Shown here one piece after another: positions 9,097 through 17,720 of a stretch of DNA of 64,000 nt. This DNA comes from Flavobacterium sp. ASV13. Its GTDB lineage: Bacteria; Bacteroidota; Bacteroidia; Flavobacteriales; Flavobacteriaceae. Under the pieces are notes generated by a model. That model had not been told where the DNA came from, ran no database searches, and saw only the letters and a list, made by a program, of their open reading frames with translations. The translations under genes and the position numbers were made by a program. Every line of letters starts with the position of its first letter. The first letter of the stretch is position 1. The stretch is taken from the NCBI RefSeq assembly GCF_000745775.1, contig NZ_JQJY01000009.1, positions 124,001-188,000 of the forward strand, in the 5' to 3' direction.

Positions 9097-9157
9097 TCTC
9101 GCAAAGTCGCAGAGACGCAAAGTTTGAATTTCTTTGCGGCTTCGCGTCTTTGCGAGA
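9097..9157. repeat. imperfect 26-bp inverted repeat between convergent genes
   Basis: Arms 9097-9122 (TCTCGCAAAG...GACGCAAAG) and 9132-9157 (CTTTGCG...CTTTGCGAGA) pair with a few mismatches around a 9-nt AT-rich loop. The sequence is GC-richer than its surroundings and is built from the repeated unit CGCAAAG. It lies between the stops of DUF445 (+) and gpmI (-) and could serve as a bidirectional terminator, although no long T tract follows on the plus strand beyond ATTTTTTT. It resembles a dispersed Flavobacterium repeat known to me by sight. Confidence 0.6.
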
Positions 9158-9177
9158 TTTTTTTAAGTTCTGTTTAA

Positions 9178-9201
9178 ATGAACTTATATCACTTATATGG
9201 T
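9178..9201 (+). repeat. dispersed repeat ATGAACTTATATCACTTATATGGT
   Basis: A 24-bp copy of the motif also found at 5945-5960 and 16817-16841. It ends 8 nt from the gpmI stop codon. Confidence 0.6.
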
Positions 9202-9209
9202 TTAAGAGA

Positions 9210-10727
9210 TTACAGAAGCGAATGACAAGTCATTGCATTTGGTTGTGCTACTCCCATCAATTCTAAAATAGTAGGAGCGATATCACCTAAAACACCATTT
9301 TGGATATTTTTCAATTCTTTGTCAACTAAAATAATCGGCACTGGGTTTGTTGTGTGCGCCGTATTTGGAGATCCGTCAGGATTGATCATCGTTTCGCAGT
9401 TTCCGTGATCGGCAATTACAATTGTAGTGTAATTGTTTGCAAGAGCAGCGTCAATCACTTTTTTCGCGCAAGCGTCAACTGCTTCACAAGCTTTAATTGC
9501 AGCTTCCATAATTCCGGTGTGTCCTACCATGTCTCCGTTTGCAAAGTTTAAACAAACAAAATCAACTTCACCTTTGTTTAGTTCAGGAACAAGAGCATTC
9601 GCAAGTTCGTAAGCGCTCATTTCAGGTTGTAAATCGTAAGTAGCAACTTTTGGTGAGTTTCTTAAAATTCTTGATTCGCCTTCAAAAGGAGTTTCTCTTC
9701 CGCCAGAAAAGAAAAATGTCACGTGTGGATATTTCTCCGTTTCAGCAATTCTGATTTGTTTTTTACCCGCTTTTTCTAAAACTTCACCAAGTGTTTCTGT
9801 AATATTATCTTTATTGTAAACCACTTTTACGTTTTGATACGTTTCGTCGTAGTTTGTCAATGTTACATAATACAAGTTTAGTTTATGCATATTTTGTTCG
9901 TGGAAATCCTGTTGCGAAAGTGCTTCAGTAAGTTCACGTCCTCTGTCTGTTCTAAAGTTGAAGAAAATTACAACATCACCTTCAACAATTGTTGCAAGTG
10001 GTTTTTCGGTTTCGTCAACAATAACAACTGGCTCGATAAATTCGTCAGTAACATCTTTTTCGTAGCTCGCAAGAACACTTGCAACAGCGTTTTTAGATGG
10101 AGTTCCAACTCCGTTTACAACTAAATCGTAAGCTAATTTTACACGTTCCCAACGTTTGTCGCGATCCATTGCATAGTAACGACCAACGATTGAAGCGATT
10201 TTTACTGGAGTATCTTTAATATATTCATCCAAATCATGAATGTATTTTGCTCCAGATTTTGGGTCAACATCACGTCCGTCTGTAAAAGCGTGAACATAAA
10301 CCTGATCTAAACCATATTCTTGTGAAGCATCAATTAAACCGCGTAAATGAGAAGTATGAGAGTGAACACCTCCGTCAGAAACTAATCCTAAAAAGTGTAC
10401 TTTTTTATTGTTTTCTTTAGCATAAGTAAAAGCATCAATCAAAACTTGTTCTTTCGCAAGTGTTTTGTGTGCTACAGCTAAATTTATTTTGGCTAAATCC
10501 TGATATACAATTCTGCCGGCACCAAGATTCATGTGGCCAACTTCACTGTTTCCCATTTGTCCTTCAGGCAAACCAACATTCAATCCGTCAGTTCTTAATT
10601 GAGCGCTTGGGTAATTTTTGTAAAGACTGTTTATAAAAGGAACATTTGCATTGTCTATTGCAGATACTTTAGGGTCAGGAGATTTTCCCCAACCATCTAA
10701 AATCATAAGGATAACTTTTTTGTTCAT
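9210..10727 (-). CDS. gpmI: 2,3-bisphosphoglycerate-independent phosphoglycerate mutase
   Basis: Interconverts 3- and 2-phosphoglycerate in glycolysis and gluconeogenesis using two manganese ions. The ATG at 10727 gives 505 residues, the normal size; an upstream start at 10772 would add 15 residues overlapping the promoter. Visible are the N-terminal metal motif MILDGWGKSP, the phospho-acceptor serine in MGNSEVGHMNLGAGR, FTDGRDVDP and IVGRYYAMDRD of the transferase insert, NFRTDRGREL, and the C-terminal metal motifs NFANGDMVGHTG and VIADHGNCE. The gene is monocistronic, with its own promoter, and converges on DUF445. Confidence 0.97.
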   Translation of the reverse strand: MNKKVILMILDGWGKSPDPKVSAIDNANVPFINSLYKNYPSAQLRTDGLNVGLPEGQMGNSEVGHMNLGAGRIVYQDLAKINLAVAHKTLAKEQVLIDAFTYAKENNKKVHFLGLVSDGGVHSHTSHLRGLIDASQEYGLDQVYVHAFTDGRDVDPKSGAKYIHDLDEYIKDTPVKIASIVGRYYAMDRDKRWERVKLAYDLVVNGVGTPSKNAVASVLASYEKDVTDEFIEPVVIVDETEKPLATIVEGDVVIFFNFRTDRGRELTEALSQQDFHEQNMHKLNLYYVTLTNYDETYQNVKVVYNKDNITETLGEVLEKAGKKQIRIAETEKYPHVTFFFSGGRETPFEGESRILRNSPKVATYDLQPEMSAYELANALVPELNKGEVDFVCLNFANGDMVGHTGIMEAAIKACEAVDACAKKVIDAALANNYTTIVIADHGNCETMINPDGSPNTAHTTNPVPIILVDKELKNIQNGVLGDIAPTILELMGVAQPNAMTCHSLL

Positions 10728-10743
10728 TACTTTTTGTTTTCTA

Positions 10744-10772
10744 CAAAGATAAGTCATTTCTATACTTTGCAA
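10744..10772 (-). promoter_or_regulatory. promoter of gpmI (TTG-N18-TATCTTTG)
   Basis: The minus strand carries TTG (10772-10770), an 18-nt spacer and TATCTTTG (10751-10744), a full match to the Bacteroidetes consensus. The start of transcription would be near 10738, about 10 nt before the ATG at 10727, so the leader is very short. Confidence 0.65.
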
Positions 10773-10866
10773 GAAGACCGCGATACATTTATATTTAATA
10801 AAATGAAGCGTATTAAAAAATAATAATTTAATTAAAGAAGGACTTTTTTTTTAAAATTAATTCACG

Positions 10867-13296
10867 CTAAGCTCTTTTTCTGATCTTATTTTTGACAGCA
10901 TTATAGTCAATAAAGTATTTGACACTTACTGAAAAAACATGTTTTAAAGCGTCATTATTTAGCAAGGCCGTCACGTTATCTTTGAATTGCTTGTCGATAA
11001 TGCGTTCAAAATTGTCGGCATTATTGCGATATAACACAGAAACCTGACTTCCTGGAGCAAACCACCATGAATAGGATAAATCAGCATTCCAAGAATAAAA
11101 ACTTGAATTTTTGTTATCAGTATATTCAGGATAAGGAGTTAAAGTGCCATCTTGCTCCAATTGTAAAATAGCTAAATTTTCGGCATACGACCAATATTGT
11201 CTAACCGATAAATTAAAAGTCATTGTACTGTTTAAGGCGTATTTTCCGCCAAGAGTATTAGAATAAGTAACTACATTTCGATTAGCAAAAACAATATTGT
11301 CTGGCGTACTTTCATTGTCATCTCCATCTACATTGTCAATATATCCTTTGTTATTGTTTTTTCTGAAAAAACTAAAATAATAAGTTAATAATAATTTGTC
11401 ATTAAAACGATATCTCGGACCTACATCAACTCCATACGCCATTCTTCCAGGTTCGTCGGCAATTGAGATAGAAGGATTTAAGTCTAATGCAAATTTATTA
11501 TTGTAATTAGTCGAAAGACTTGCCCAAGATTCAAATTTTCTTGGAATAATTACATATCGGTTATCAGCTCGCGGTTCATAATAATCATGTGATTCCATTG
11601 GATAAACTGTAAATCCCATACCGAAATAATGATTTTTTACAGTGGTCAGGTTTACATTCACATTAACGCTGTTGTCTTGAATTAGTCCAGATTCTTTATT
11701 GAATTCGGCATACATATTATAGTTGACTCTAAAACTATTGAAAAGCTTCGTTGGATTTAGAATTCTATAATTGGCATTTCCATAAAAGTTGTAATAATTA
11801 GTATAAAAATTGATTCCGAGATCATTAGGATCATAGCCTTTCGTCACAAAATCAGAACCAACGCTGTAACGATATTTCCCGCTTGTTTCAGCAAAACCAA
11901 TGGTTGTATAAATACCATTTTTATCTTCTTCCATGTTGATATGGCTGTATTTTGCATTTCCGTATAAACTGTAGGTATTTGCTTTTGTGTTTAAATCCCA
12001 AGCCAGACCGGTTACGTTCGCATCTCTGTAATGGGCATTTCGGGTAACATTTGTATTGATAAAAGTAACGGATGAGTTTTTTCGAAAACGCTGATCAAGA
12101 ACCAAAACATTATAATTAGTCAAAGGTTCAACAATTGCGGTTCTAGTAGCGTTTGAAATCGTATCTTTTATTGTTGCATAGGTTTTTTCGGTAACAGCAT
12201 TTAAAACGCCAATTCCTAATCCTCCTTTAGTTCTTCCTGAAACTTTCAAAGCATTAATAAGATTAACGTTTTGAACATTTTCAATGATTTTTTCATTATC
12301 ATTTAAATCGGGATCAATTGAAGGACTTCCTCCGATTCTTCGAGAATAAAAGATATTTCCTTTTTTGAACAAATCAGTTCCTTCTGTAAAAAAAGCACGA
12401 TTTTCATTAAACTGCTGTTCAAACGGACTAAGATTCAAAATTCGATCGTCGTATTTTGTTTGACCAAAATCTGGAATCAAAATGGCGTCAAGTGTAAAAG
12501 CATCATTAATTCCGTATTTAATGTCCATGCCACCTTTCATTTGGCCATATGTTTTTTGGCCGTCGGCTGCGTTTAAATAATAAGATGCATACGGCAAAAA
12601 GAACAATCGAGTAGGAGGTTTGATGTTTTCAATTCCGGCCAACTCTCCATTTTGTTGGGTAAAAGTTCCAATTTTGGTATCAATTAAATTCCAGGTGTAT
12701 TTTTTGCGTTCACGTTTTACTTCTCTAAAAAAGTTGATTCCCCAGGTTTGTTTGTTTTCTGCAGAAAAACGAAGCGCTGCATACGGAAGTTTAATTTCGA
12801 CAATCCAGCCTTTGTCTGTAATACGGGCTTTACTCAGCCAGACAGCATCCCAGGAATAATCTTCTCCAATTGCGTCTGTCATAATACAATCGCCCTGAAC
12901 GTCGGCAGCAGAAACAAAAAACTCAAAATTTTGCTGTCCGTCATTAAAGCCATTTACAAAAACGCCAAAAATATCGGCAGTTCCAAAATTATCGCGCTGT
13001 GATATTTCTTTTAAAATTTTATTTGGCTCATCATCATACATCATGGCGCCAATATAAATAGCATCATTATTATAAAGAACTTTTATCTCCGTTTTTTTTC
13101 CTTCCGGAATTGGTTTGCCGTTATCCGGCTCAAACATGATAAAATTTGTTGCAATTGGCGCATTTTCCCAAGCAGCTTCATCTAGTTTTCCATCAATTGA
13201 AATGGACTCCACAGTAGATTGAGCCTGAAGAACTTTCTTTTGGCTATAACTCCAAAAAGTGGATAGAAGAAGACTTAAAAAAACTAATTTTTTCAT
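10867..13296 (-). CDS. DUF5916 outer-membrane protein with N-terminal CBM9-like domain
   Basis: An exported 809-residue protein. Residues 1-18 are a signal peptide (MKKLVFLSLLLSTFWSYSQ). Residues about 25-215 form a carbohydrate-binding-family-9-like sandwich, starting with the typical SIDGKLDEAAWENAP and continuing to WIVEIKLPYAALRF. The remainder is DUF5916, rich in alternating aromatic/polar strands (for example NYNFYGNANYRILNPTKLF), and is likely an outer-membrane barrel. The last residues, SVKYFIDYNAVKNKIRKRA, are charged, so there is no T9SS C-terminal domain. The function is unknown; the CBM9-like part suggests glycan or peptide contact. The gene stands alone and is separated by 322 bp from the next gene. 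Confidence 0.85.
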   Translation of the reverse strand: MKKLVFLSLLLSTFWSYSQKKVLQAQSTVESISIDGKLDEAAWENAPIATNFIMFEPDNGKPIPEGKKTEIKVLYNNDAIYIGAMMYDDEPNKILKEISQRDNFGTADIFGVFVNGFNDGQQNFEFFVSAADVQGDCIMTDAIGEDYSWDAVWLSKARITDKGWIVEIKLPYAALRFSAENKQTWGINFFREVKRERKKYTWNLIDTKIGTFTQQNGELAGIENIKPPTRLFFLPYASYYLNAADGQKTYGQMKGGMDIKYGINDAFTLDAILIPDFGQTKYDDRILNLSPFEQQFNENRAFFTEGTDLFKKGNIFYSRRIGGSPSIDPDLNDNEKIIENVQNVNLINALKVSGRTKGGLGIGVLNAVTEKTYATIKDTISNATRTAIVEPLTNYNVLVLDQRFRKNSSVTFINTNVTRNAHYRDANVTGLAWDLNTKANTYSLYGNAKYSHINMEEDKNGIYTTIGFAETSGKYRYSVGSDFVTKGYDPNDLGINFYTNYYNFYGNANYRILNPTKLFNSFRVNYNMYAEFNKESGLIQDNSVNVNVNLTTVKNHYFGMGFTVYPMESHDYYEPRADNRYVIIPRKFESWASLSTNYNNKFALDLNPSISIADEPGRMAYGVDVGPRYRFNDKLLLTYYFSFFRKNNNKGYIDNVDGDDNESTPDNIVFANRNVVTYSNTLGGKYALNSTMTFNLSVRQYWSYAENLAILQLEQDGTLTPYPEYTDNKNSSFYSWNADLSYSWWFAPGSQVSVLYRNNADNFERIIDKQFKDNVTALLNNDALKHVFSVSVKYFIDYNAVKNKIRKRA

Positions 13297-13618
13297 GAAA
13301 TTATAATAGGAAATAAAATGAGCAAAATGTTATTACTGCAGTAATAGACTTCGGTTTGTTTTAATTGTTACAGTTTTAATTGCCAAAAATAGTGTTTAGT
13401 TGTATTTTCTTTAAGAAAAGGATCAAAAACATTTGGATTTTTCAAGTGGTAAATATCTTACAAAAAAATCAGTTTTTCGACTAAAATGCAAATTTTTTAC
13501 TATTATTCTGTTAAAATTTCAGTAAAAAAGCACGGATTCACTGTGTTGAGTTTCAGAGGCTTTAATTTTTTTATATTTTTGCCCTACCCAAATTTAAGTA
13601 TTAACCTAAAGAAATTCA
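13297..13618. other. divergent intergenic region
   Basis: This 322-bp AT-rich stretch separates the DUF5916 gene (-) from an L,D-transpeptidase gene (+). It holds TATTTTTG on the minus strand at 13391-13384, a possible -7 element for DUF5916, and the same element on the plus strand at 13574-13581. I see no reading frame or structured RNA. Confidence 0.5.
13574..13581 (+). promoter_or_regulatory. -7 element upstream of the L,D-transpeptidase gene (TATTTTTG)
   Basis: TATTTTTG matches TAnnTTTG and lies 37 nt before the ATG at 13619. No convincing TTG -33 box was found. Confidence 0.45.
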
Positions 13619-14341
13619 ATGATTTACAAAATTTATCCCTTGTTTGTGTTTTTCCTGTTGTCTTTTGGTAAAGATTCAAAAAGCACTCCCGAAATTAAAA
13701 CTACAGCAACAAAAAGTATTGCTAAAGTTGCAAAACTTACAGTTGATGCTAAAATTGAAAATGTGTATGACAATTTAAACGCAAACCATTTTCAGTTGCC
13801 AGAACTTAAAACTTTTTCTGAAGCTTTGAAAGGATTTTACCTTTTAAAAGAAAGAGGAGTAGTTCAAAAAGACATTTTAACGCTGATTGATTTTAGTATG
13901 TCATCAAATAGTAAACGCCTTTGGGTGATTGATTTGTCAACTAATACTATTTTGTTTCAGTCGTTGGTAGCTCATGGAAGAAATACCGGAGAAGAATTTG
14001 CTTCTTCATTTTCAAATAACAATTCGTCTTATAAAAGCAGTCTTGGTTTTTATGCCACAGGCGAAATTTATCAAGGAAAACATGGAGCTTCATTACGTCT
14101 GGATGGATTAGAAAGAGGATACAATAGCAATGCTCGTGAAAGAGGAGTGGTAATGCATGGCGCCGATTATGTGTCAGAATCTTTTATAAGAAATCACAAA
14201 AGATTAGGCAGAAGCCAAGGCTGTCCTGCTATTCCTTTTGAATTGAGAGACGAAATAATTGAAACAATAAAAGGTAAATCGTGTTTGTATATTTATCATC
14301 CATCAAGAAGTTTCTCGATGGAAGAAAGGCTAATCTCTTAA
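13619..14341 (+). CDS. murein L,D-transpeptidase catalytic domain protein (YkuD_2 type)
   Basis: A 240-residue envelope protein. A hydrophobic N-terminus (MIYKIYPLFVFFLLSFG) acts as signal peptide or anchor. The catalytic domain begins near residue 85 (LTLIDFSMSSNSKRLWVIDL) and carries the YkuD_2 signature: LRLDGLERGYNSNA, GVVMHGADYV and the active-site block GRSQGCPAIP, whose cysteine is the nucleophile and whose upstream HGA histidine completes the site. Such proteins either cross-link peptidoglycan between meso-diaminopimelate residues or cleave such links; which one is not shown. It converges on a second L,D-transpeptidase of a different subfamily, and the two coding regions overlap by 12 bp at their 3' ends. 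Confidence 0.85.
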   Translation: MIYKIYPLFVFFLLSFGKDSKSTPEIKTTATKSIAKVAKLTVDAKIENVYDNLNANHFQLPELKTFSEALKGFYLLKERGVVQKDILTLIDFSMSSNSKRLWVIDLSTNTILFQSLVAHGRNTGEEFASSFSNNNSSYKSSLGFYATGEIYQGKHGASLRLDGLERGYNSNARERGVVMHGADYVSESFIRNHKRLGRSQGCPAIPFELRDEIIETIKGKSCLYIYHPSRSFSMEERLIS

Positions 14342-15922
14342 TTTAGCATACAAATCCGAATCCAGATTATAAATATCAGCTCTGAAAATGAGCTGATTTT
14401 TTTTGCTCCAAGCTGTCCAGTACCATTGATATAAAGCATATTTTTTTGTGATCTTGAAACTCATTGTTTTTTTAGAAGCAATTATAGTGTCAATTTTCAC
14501 TTTTGAAAATCGCACTGTATCGTTTAAAATATGTTCAGCCAGTTCTAAAGGATTTTCTATTCGAACACATCCGGAACTTAAAGAACGGTTGCTTCTTCCA
14601 AAATAGTTACGATGATTGGTATCATGCAAATAAACACTATGATGATTTGGAAATAAAATTTTCATAACGCCCAATGAATTAGTGTAGCCGGGACTTTGCA
14701 CGTATCGATAATTGTTAGGTTTGTTTTCGTTCCAGGAATTTGGCTCAACAACATTTCCTGAAGTATCATATATAGTAATGTTTTTATTGGCTAAATAATT
14801 ACGATTACGCTTCATTGCCGGAACAACATCCTCTTTTAAAATAGTCGGCGGAACTGTCCAGGTTGGGTTAAAAACGACTGTTCTTAATGTTGATGTTATA
14901 ATAGGTGTTTTTCTTTTGCTGGTTCCAACAACAATATTTCTAACTAAGGTAGTATCTTGCTCTTCAACCACATTTAAGCTGTAATCCGGAATGTTGATTA
15001 TGAAATAATTTTCGGCAAAATCAGCTGTAAACCATCTCCAACGTTCTAAATTGGCAATGATTTGTTGTTTTCTTTTTTCTTTGGAATAATTGAGCTCTCT
15101 GATTGTTCCCTGACCAATAACTCCGTCAGAAGCTAAGCCGTGTCGTTCCTGGAATTTTTTAATTGACTCAAATGTTTTTTTGTTGTAAATGGTAGTCAAA
15201 CTGTCTTTTCCAGTCATATCTCCCCAAAACAGCAGTCTTTTTTTGATGTTGATTAGCGCAGCATTGCTCTCGTTTAAACTTATTTTTTTTGTCAAAGAAT
15301 CAGTAGTTATTTTTTCGATATCATCATCTGGAAAAGTATCAATGATTTCTAGCGCTTTAAGCAATTCTTTATAAGTTTCTGATTTTGGCTGAATGTTGTC
15401 TACAATGCTATCTAATTTATTTTTGTTGAAAGCTTTAATAAGAACATCATTCACGTCAAGAGTTTTTTCGTCCAAATCCCAATCTGTGTATAATTTCTTA
15501 GGGTCTAACTTTCCCTTGAAAAGATGATTTAGATATTTTTCAAAATTATAAGTCAGTAAAATGTCATAAGTTGCTAATTCGGTATCGTTAAGCAGACTAA
15601 TTCTTTTTTCAAATTTTTGCAATTGTTCAGCTTTGTAATCTTCTGGTTCTAAGCCTAATTTATCCGAATTTTGCAATTGTGATAAAACATAAGTTCTTTT
15701 TTTTAGATTTCCCCAAACTGTTTTATTTTCAGATGAACTATAAAATTGTTTAAGTGTTTCACTTTTATATGAACCAATTATTGCCGTATCAATTTCGACT
15801 GATCTTTCATCTGTAAGAATAATTGCCGGAGCCTTTTTTTTGACAATAGGAATGATTTTCGGCTCTTCTTTTTTACAACCGATAAATATGCATATTGCCA
15901 AAAAAAAGTAAAGTTTCTTCAT
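14330..15922 (-). CDS. L,D-transpeptidase lipoprotein, YcbB/LdtD-like
   Basis: A 530-residue peptidoglycan L,D-transpeptidase. The N-terminus is a lipoprotein signal with lipobox CIFIGCKK (Cys16). Residues about 50-230 correspond to the helical scaffold domain of YcbB-type enzymes, residues about 255-280 to a peptidoglycan-binding domain (KKFQERHGLASDGVIGQGT), and the YkuD domain follows from about 300. The catalytic block has YLHDTNHRNYFGRSNR and then LSSGCVRIENP with the nucleophilic cysteine. It would form 3-3 cross-links in the cell wall. It overlaps the convergent L,D-transpeptidase gene by 12 bp and starts right after the GNAT gene (stop-to-start gap of 1 nt), so the two minus-strand genes are an operon. 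Confidence 0.9.
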   Translation of the reverse strand: MKKLYFFLAICIFIGCKKEEPKIIPIVKKKAPAIILTDERSVEIDTAIIGSYKSETLKQFYSSSENKTVWGNLKKRTYVLSQLQNSDKLGLEPEDYKAEQLQKFEKRISLLNDTELATYDILLTYNFEKYLNHLFKGKLDPKKLYTDWDLDEKTLDVNDVLIKAFNKNKLDSIVDNIQPKSETYKELLKALEIIDTFPDDDIEKITTDSLTKKISLNESNAALINIKKRLLFWGDMTGKDSLTTIYNKKTFESIKKFQERHGLASDGVIGQGTIRELNYSKEKRKQQIIANLERWRWFTADFAENYFIINIPDYSLNVVEEQDTTLVRNIVVGTSKRKTPIITSTLRTVVFNPTWTVPPTILKEDVVPAMKRNRNYLANKNITIYDTSGNVVEPNSWNENKPNNYRYVQSPGYTNSLGVMKILFPNHHSVYLHDTNHRNYFGRSNRSLSSGCVRIENPLELAEHILNDTVRFSKVKIDTIIASKKTMSFKITKKYALYQWYWTAWSKKNQLIFRADIYNLDSDLYAKLRD

Positions 15923-15923
15923 T

Positions 15924-16361
15924 TTATAATTTTTTATACATCAAATAGTGTTCGCCAACATCTTTAATATCAAAAGCCTCACCCAGAGTCTGATAATTCA
16001 TTTTTTTATAAAAGCCAACAGCTGCGGTTCTTGCATTAAACCAAATCAAATCAACTTTGTTTTCATTACAGTAAGCTTCGCAATATTGAACTAAAGCTTC
16101 TCCAAAACCCTTTTTTTGATGCGTTTCTAAAACGGCCATCCCGCGAATTTGAGCTTGATTTTTTTCGGCAAATATAGAGTTGATTTGTGAGAATAACGAA
16201 ATAATTCCTGTTAAATTTTCGTTTTCAAATAAGCCAAAATGATGTGTTGTCTCTAAATCGTCTCCTTCAAAGATACAGCTTTCGATAGGTTTTCCTGCTC
16301 TTAAAACAGGTTGACGAACGATATAAGTTTCTTTTGATGGGATTTCTTTAATAATACTCAT
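15924..16361 (-). CDS. GNAT family N-acetyltransferase
   Basis: A 145-residue acetyl-CoA-dependent acyltransferase. The acetyl-CoA pyrophosphate loop is QKKGFGEALVQYC, preceded by the beta-strand IRGMAVLETH, and the C-terminal block AAVGFYKKMNYQTLGEAF is also typical. The substrate is unknown. It is immediately upstream of, and probably co-transcribed with, the YcbB-like L,D-transpeptidase gene (1 nt between them), which hints at but does not prove a cell-wall role. Confidence 0.85.
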   Translation of the reverse strand: MSIIKEIPSKETYIVRQPVLRAGKPIESCIFEGDDLETTHHFGLFENENLTGIISLFSQINSIFAEKNQAQIRGMAVLETHQKKGFGEALVQYCEAYCNENKVDLIWFNARTAAVGFYKKMNYQTLGEAFDIKDVGEHYLMYKKL

Positions 16362-16458
16362 GGTTTTTTTTAATTTTTTTCAATTTATAACTTTTTAATT
16401 TTAAATGGGTTATAAATTATTGTTGATTTTTATTGATTTTTTTTGCCAAAAAGCTTGT

Positions 16459-16486
16459 TTTGAACTTAACTTTCTTTTTATATTTG
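16459..16486 (+). promoter_or_regulatory. promoter of the first tRNA-Gly (TTG-N17-TATATTTG)
   Basis: TTG (16459-16461), 17 nt, then TATATTTG (16479-16486), a full match to the Bacteroidetes sigma-A consensus, ending 10 nt before the tRNA. Confidence 0.7.
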
Positions 16487-16496
16487 CACCACCAAT

Positions 16497-16569
<73 letters not shown>

Positions 16570-16620
16570 CTAAAAATAAATAATTTTTAGATTTTTATTT
16601 TTTTAGAAATTAAAATTATT

Positions 16621-16628
16621 TATATTTG
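16621..16628 (+). promoter_or_regulatory. -7 element before the second tRNA-Gly (TATATTTG)
   Basis: TATATTTGCACC repeats the sequence found before copy 1 and ends 12 nt before the second tRNA. It suggests that the duplication carried its own promoter. Confidence 0.55.
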
Positions 16629-16640
16629 CACCCTGTTAAT

Positions 16641-16713
<73 letters not shown>

Positions 16714-16721
16714 CTTCAAAA

Positions 16722-16748
16722 GCCTCAAACATTGTTTGAGGCTTTTTT
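16722..16748 (+). terminator. Rho-independent terminator of the tRNA-Gly pair
   Basis: Perfect 9-bp stem GCCTCAAAC/GTTTGAGGC with a 3-nt loop, followed by TTTTTT. It begins 9 nt after the second tRNA. Confidence 0.9.
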
Positions 16749-16767
16749 GTTTTTATTCCTTTTTAAA

Positions 16768-16841
16768 ACCATATAAGTTATATAAGTAAAGTAAGTTTTT
16801 GTTAAAGCTTTAATTTAATGAACTTATATAACTTATATGGT
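16768..16841. repeat. perfect 20-bp inverted repeat, dispersed AACTTATATGGT family
   Basis: ACCATATAAGTTATATAAGT (16768-16787) is the exact reverse complement of 16822-16841, with 34 bp between. The right arm extends to 16817 to match the copies at 5945 and 9178. It ends 7 nt from the pepE stop codon. Confidence 0.7.
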
Positions 16842-16848
16842 GGAAAAA

Positions 16849-17556
16849 TTATTTCAAAGTGCTTAAGTCGCTTTCGGTTTCTAATTCAACCGGGGTTTCG
16901 TTTTGTTTGAATAAGCGCGCCGTAAGATTTCCTTTCAAAGTGATTTTTTCTCCTTTTACTTCCAGCCAGCTTCCTTCTCTTAAGCCTAAAACAGGAATCG
17001 AATTGAAAGCATGAAATTCTTTAATTCTGGTTTCGCGCGTTTCTCCCATATGTTTTGATTGTAAATCTGGATCTAAATAATGCGGATTTAAGTTGAATGG
17101 AATTAATCCTAAAGTTTGGAAGCTTGGAGGATAAATAATAGGCATATCGTTTGTAGTTTGCATTGAAAGACCACAAATGTTGCTTCCGGCACTTGTCCCT
17201 AAATATGGCGTTCCGTTTTTAACGGTTTCAGCAAGAAGTTGTATGATATTGTGTCTATATAATTGTGTTACCAATAAAAAAGTGTTGCCTCCGCCTGTAA
17301 AAATTCCTTCTGCATTTTTAATAGCTTCTTGAGCATCTTCAAATTCGTGAATTCCTTTTACGGTAATATTGATTTTTGCAAAAGCTTCAGAAACTTTTTG
17401 AGTATAATCGTCATGTGAAATGCCGCTAGGACGAGCATACGGAATAAATAAAAGATTTTTGCAATTTTTAAAATGAGATTGTAATGTTGGTAATAAATAC
17501 TCTAAATAACTGCCTTCGTGGAGAGTAGAAGTGCTGGCAATAATAACGCTTTTCAT
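16849..17556 (-). CDS. pepE: dipeptidase E (peptidase family S51)
   Basis: A 235-residue cytoplasmic serine peptidase of the class-I glutamine amidotransferase-like fold that cleaves dipeptides with N-terminal aspartate. The nucleophile elbow GTSAGSNICG carries Ser122, and the other two triad residues fall where E. coli PepE has them: Asp137 in TTNDMPI and His159 in LNPHYLD. The oxyanion loop GIFTGGGNTF is also present. It is a single gene pointing away from the carboxypeptidase-regulatory-domain operon. Its 3' end runs into a perfect inverted repeat. Confidence 0.93.
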   Translation of the reverse strand: MKSVIIASTSTLHEGSYLEYLLPTLQSHFKNCKNLLFIPYARPSGISHDDYTQKVSEAFAKINITVKGIHEFEDAQEAIKNAEGIFTGGGNTFLLVTQLYRHNIIQLLAETVKNGTPYLGTSAGSNICGLSMQTTNDMPIIYPPSFQTLGLIPFNLNPHYLDPDLQSKHMGETRETRIKEFHAFNSIPVLGLREGSWLEVKGEKITLKGNLTARLFKQNETPVELETESDLSTLK

Positions 17557-17720
17557 AATTTTTAAAATCAGATTCTGTATGCTAAAGATATTAAAAACTC
17601 TGAGTTCGATGACGATTCCCGAAGTTTAATTAACATATTTTTACCAAGTTCTTAATACTAAATTTGGAATACATTAAGATATTTTTACGGCTTTAAGAAT
17701 AATTTTAAATTTTCATTATT

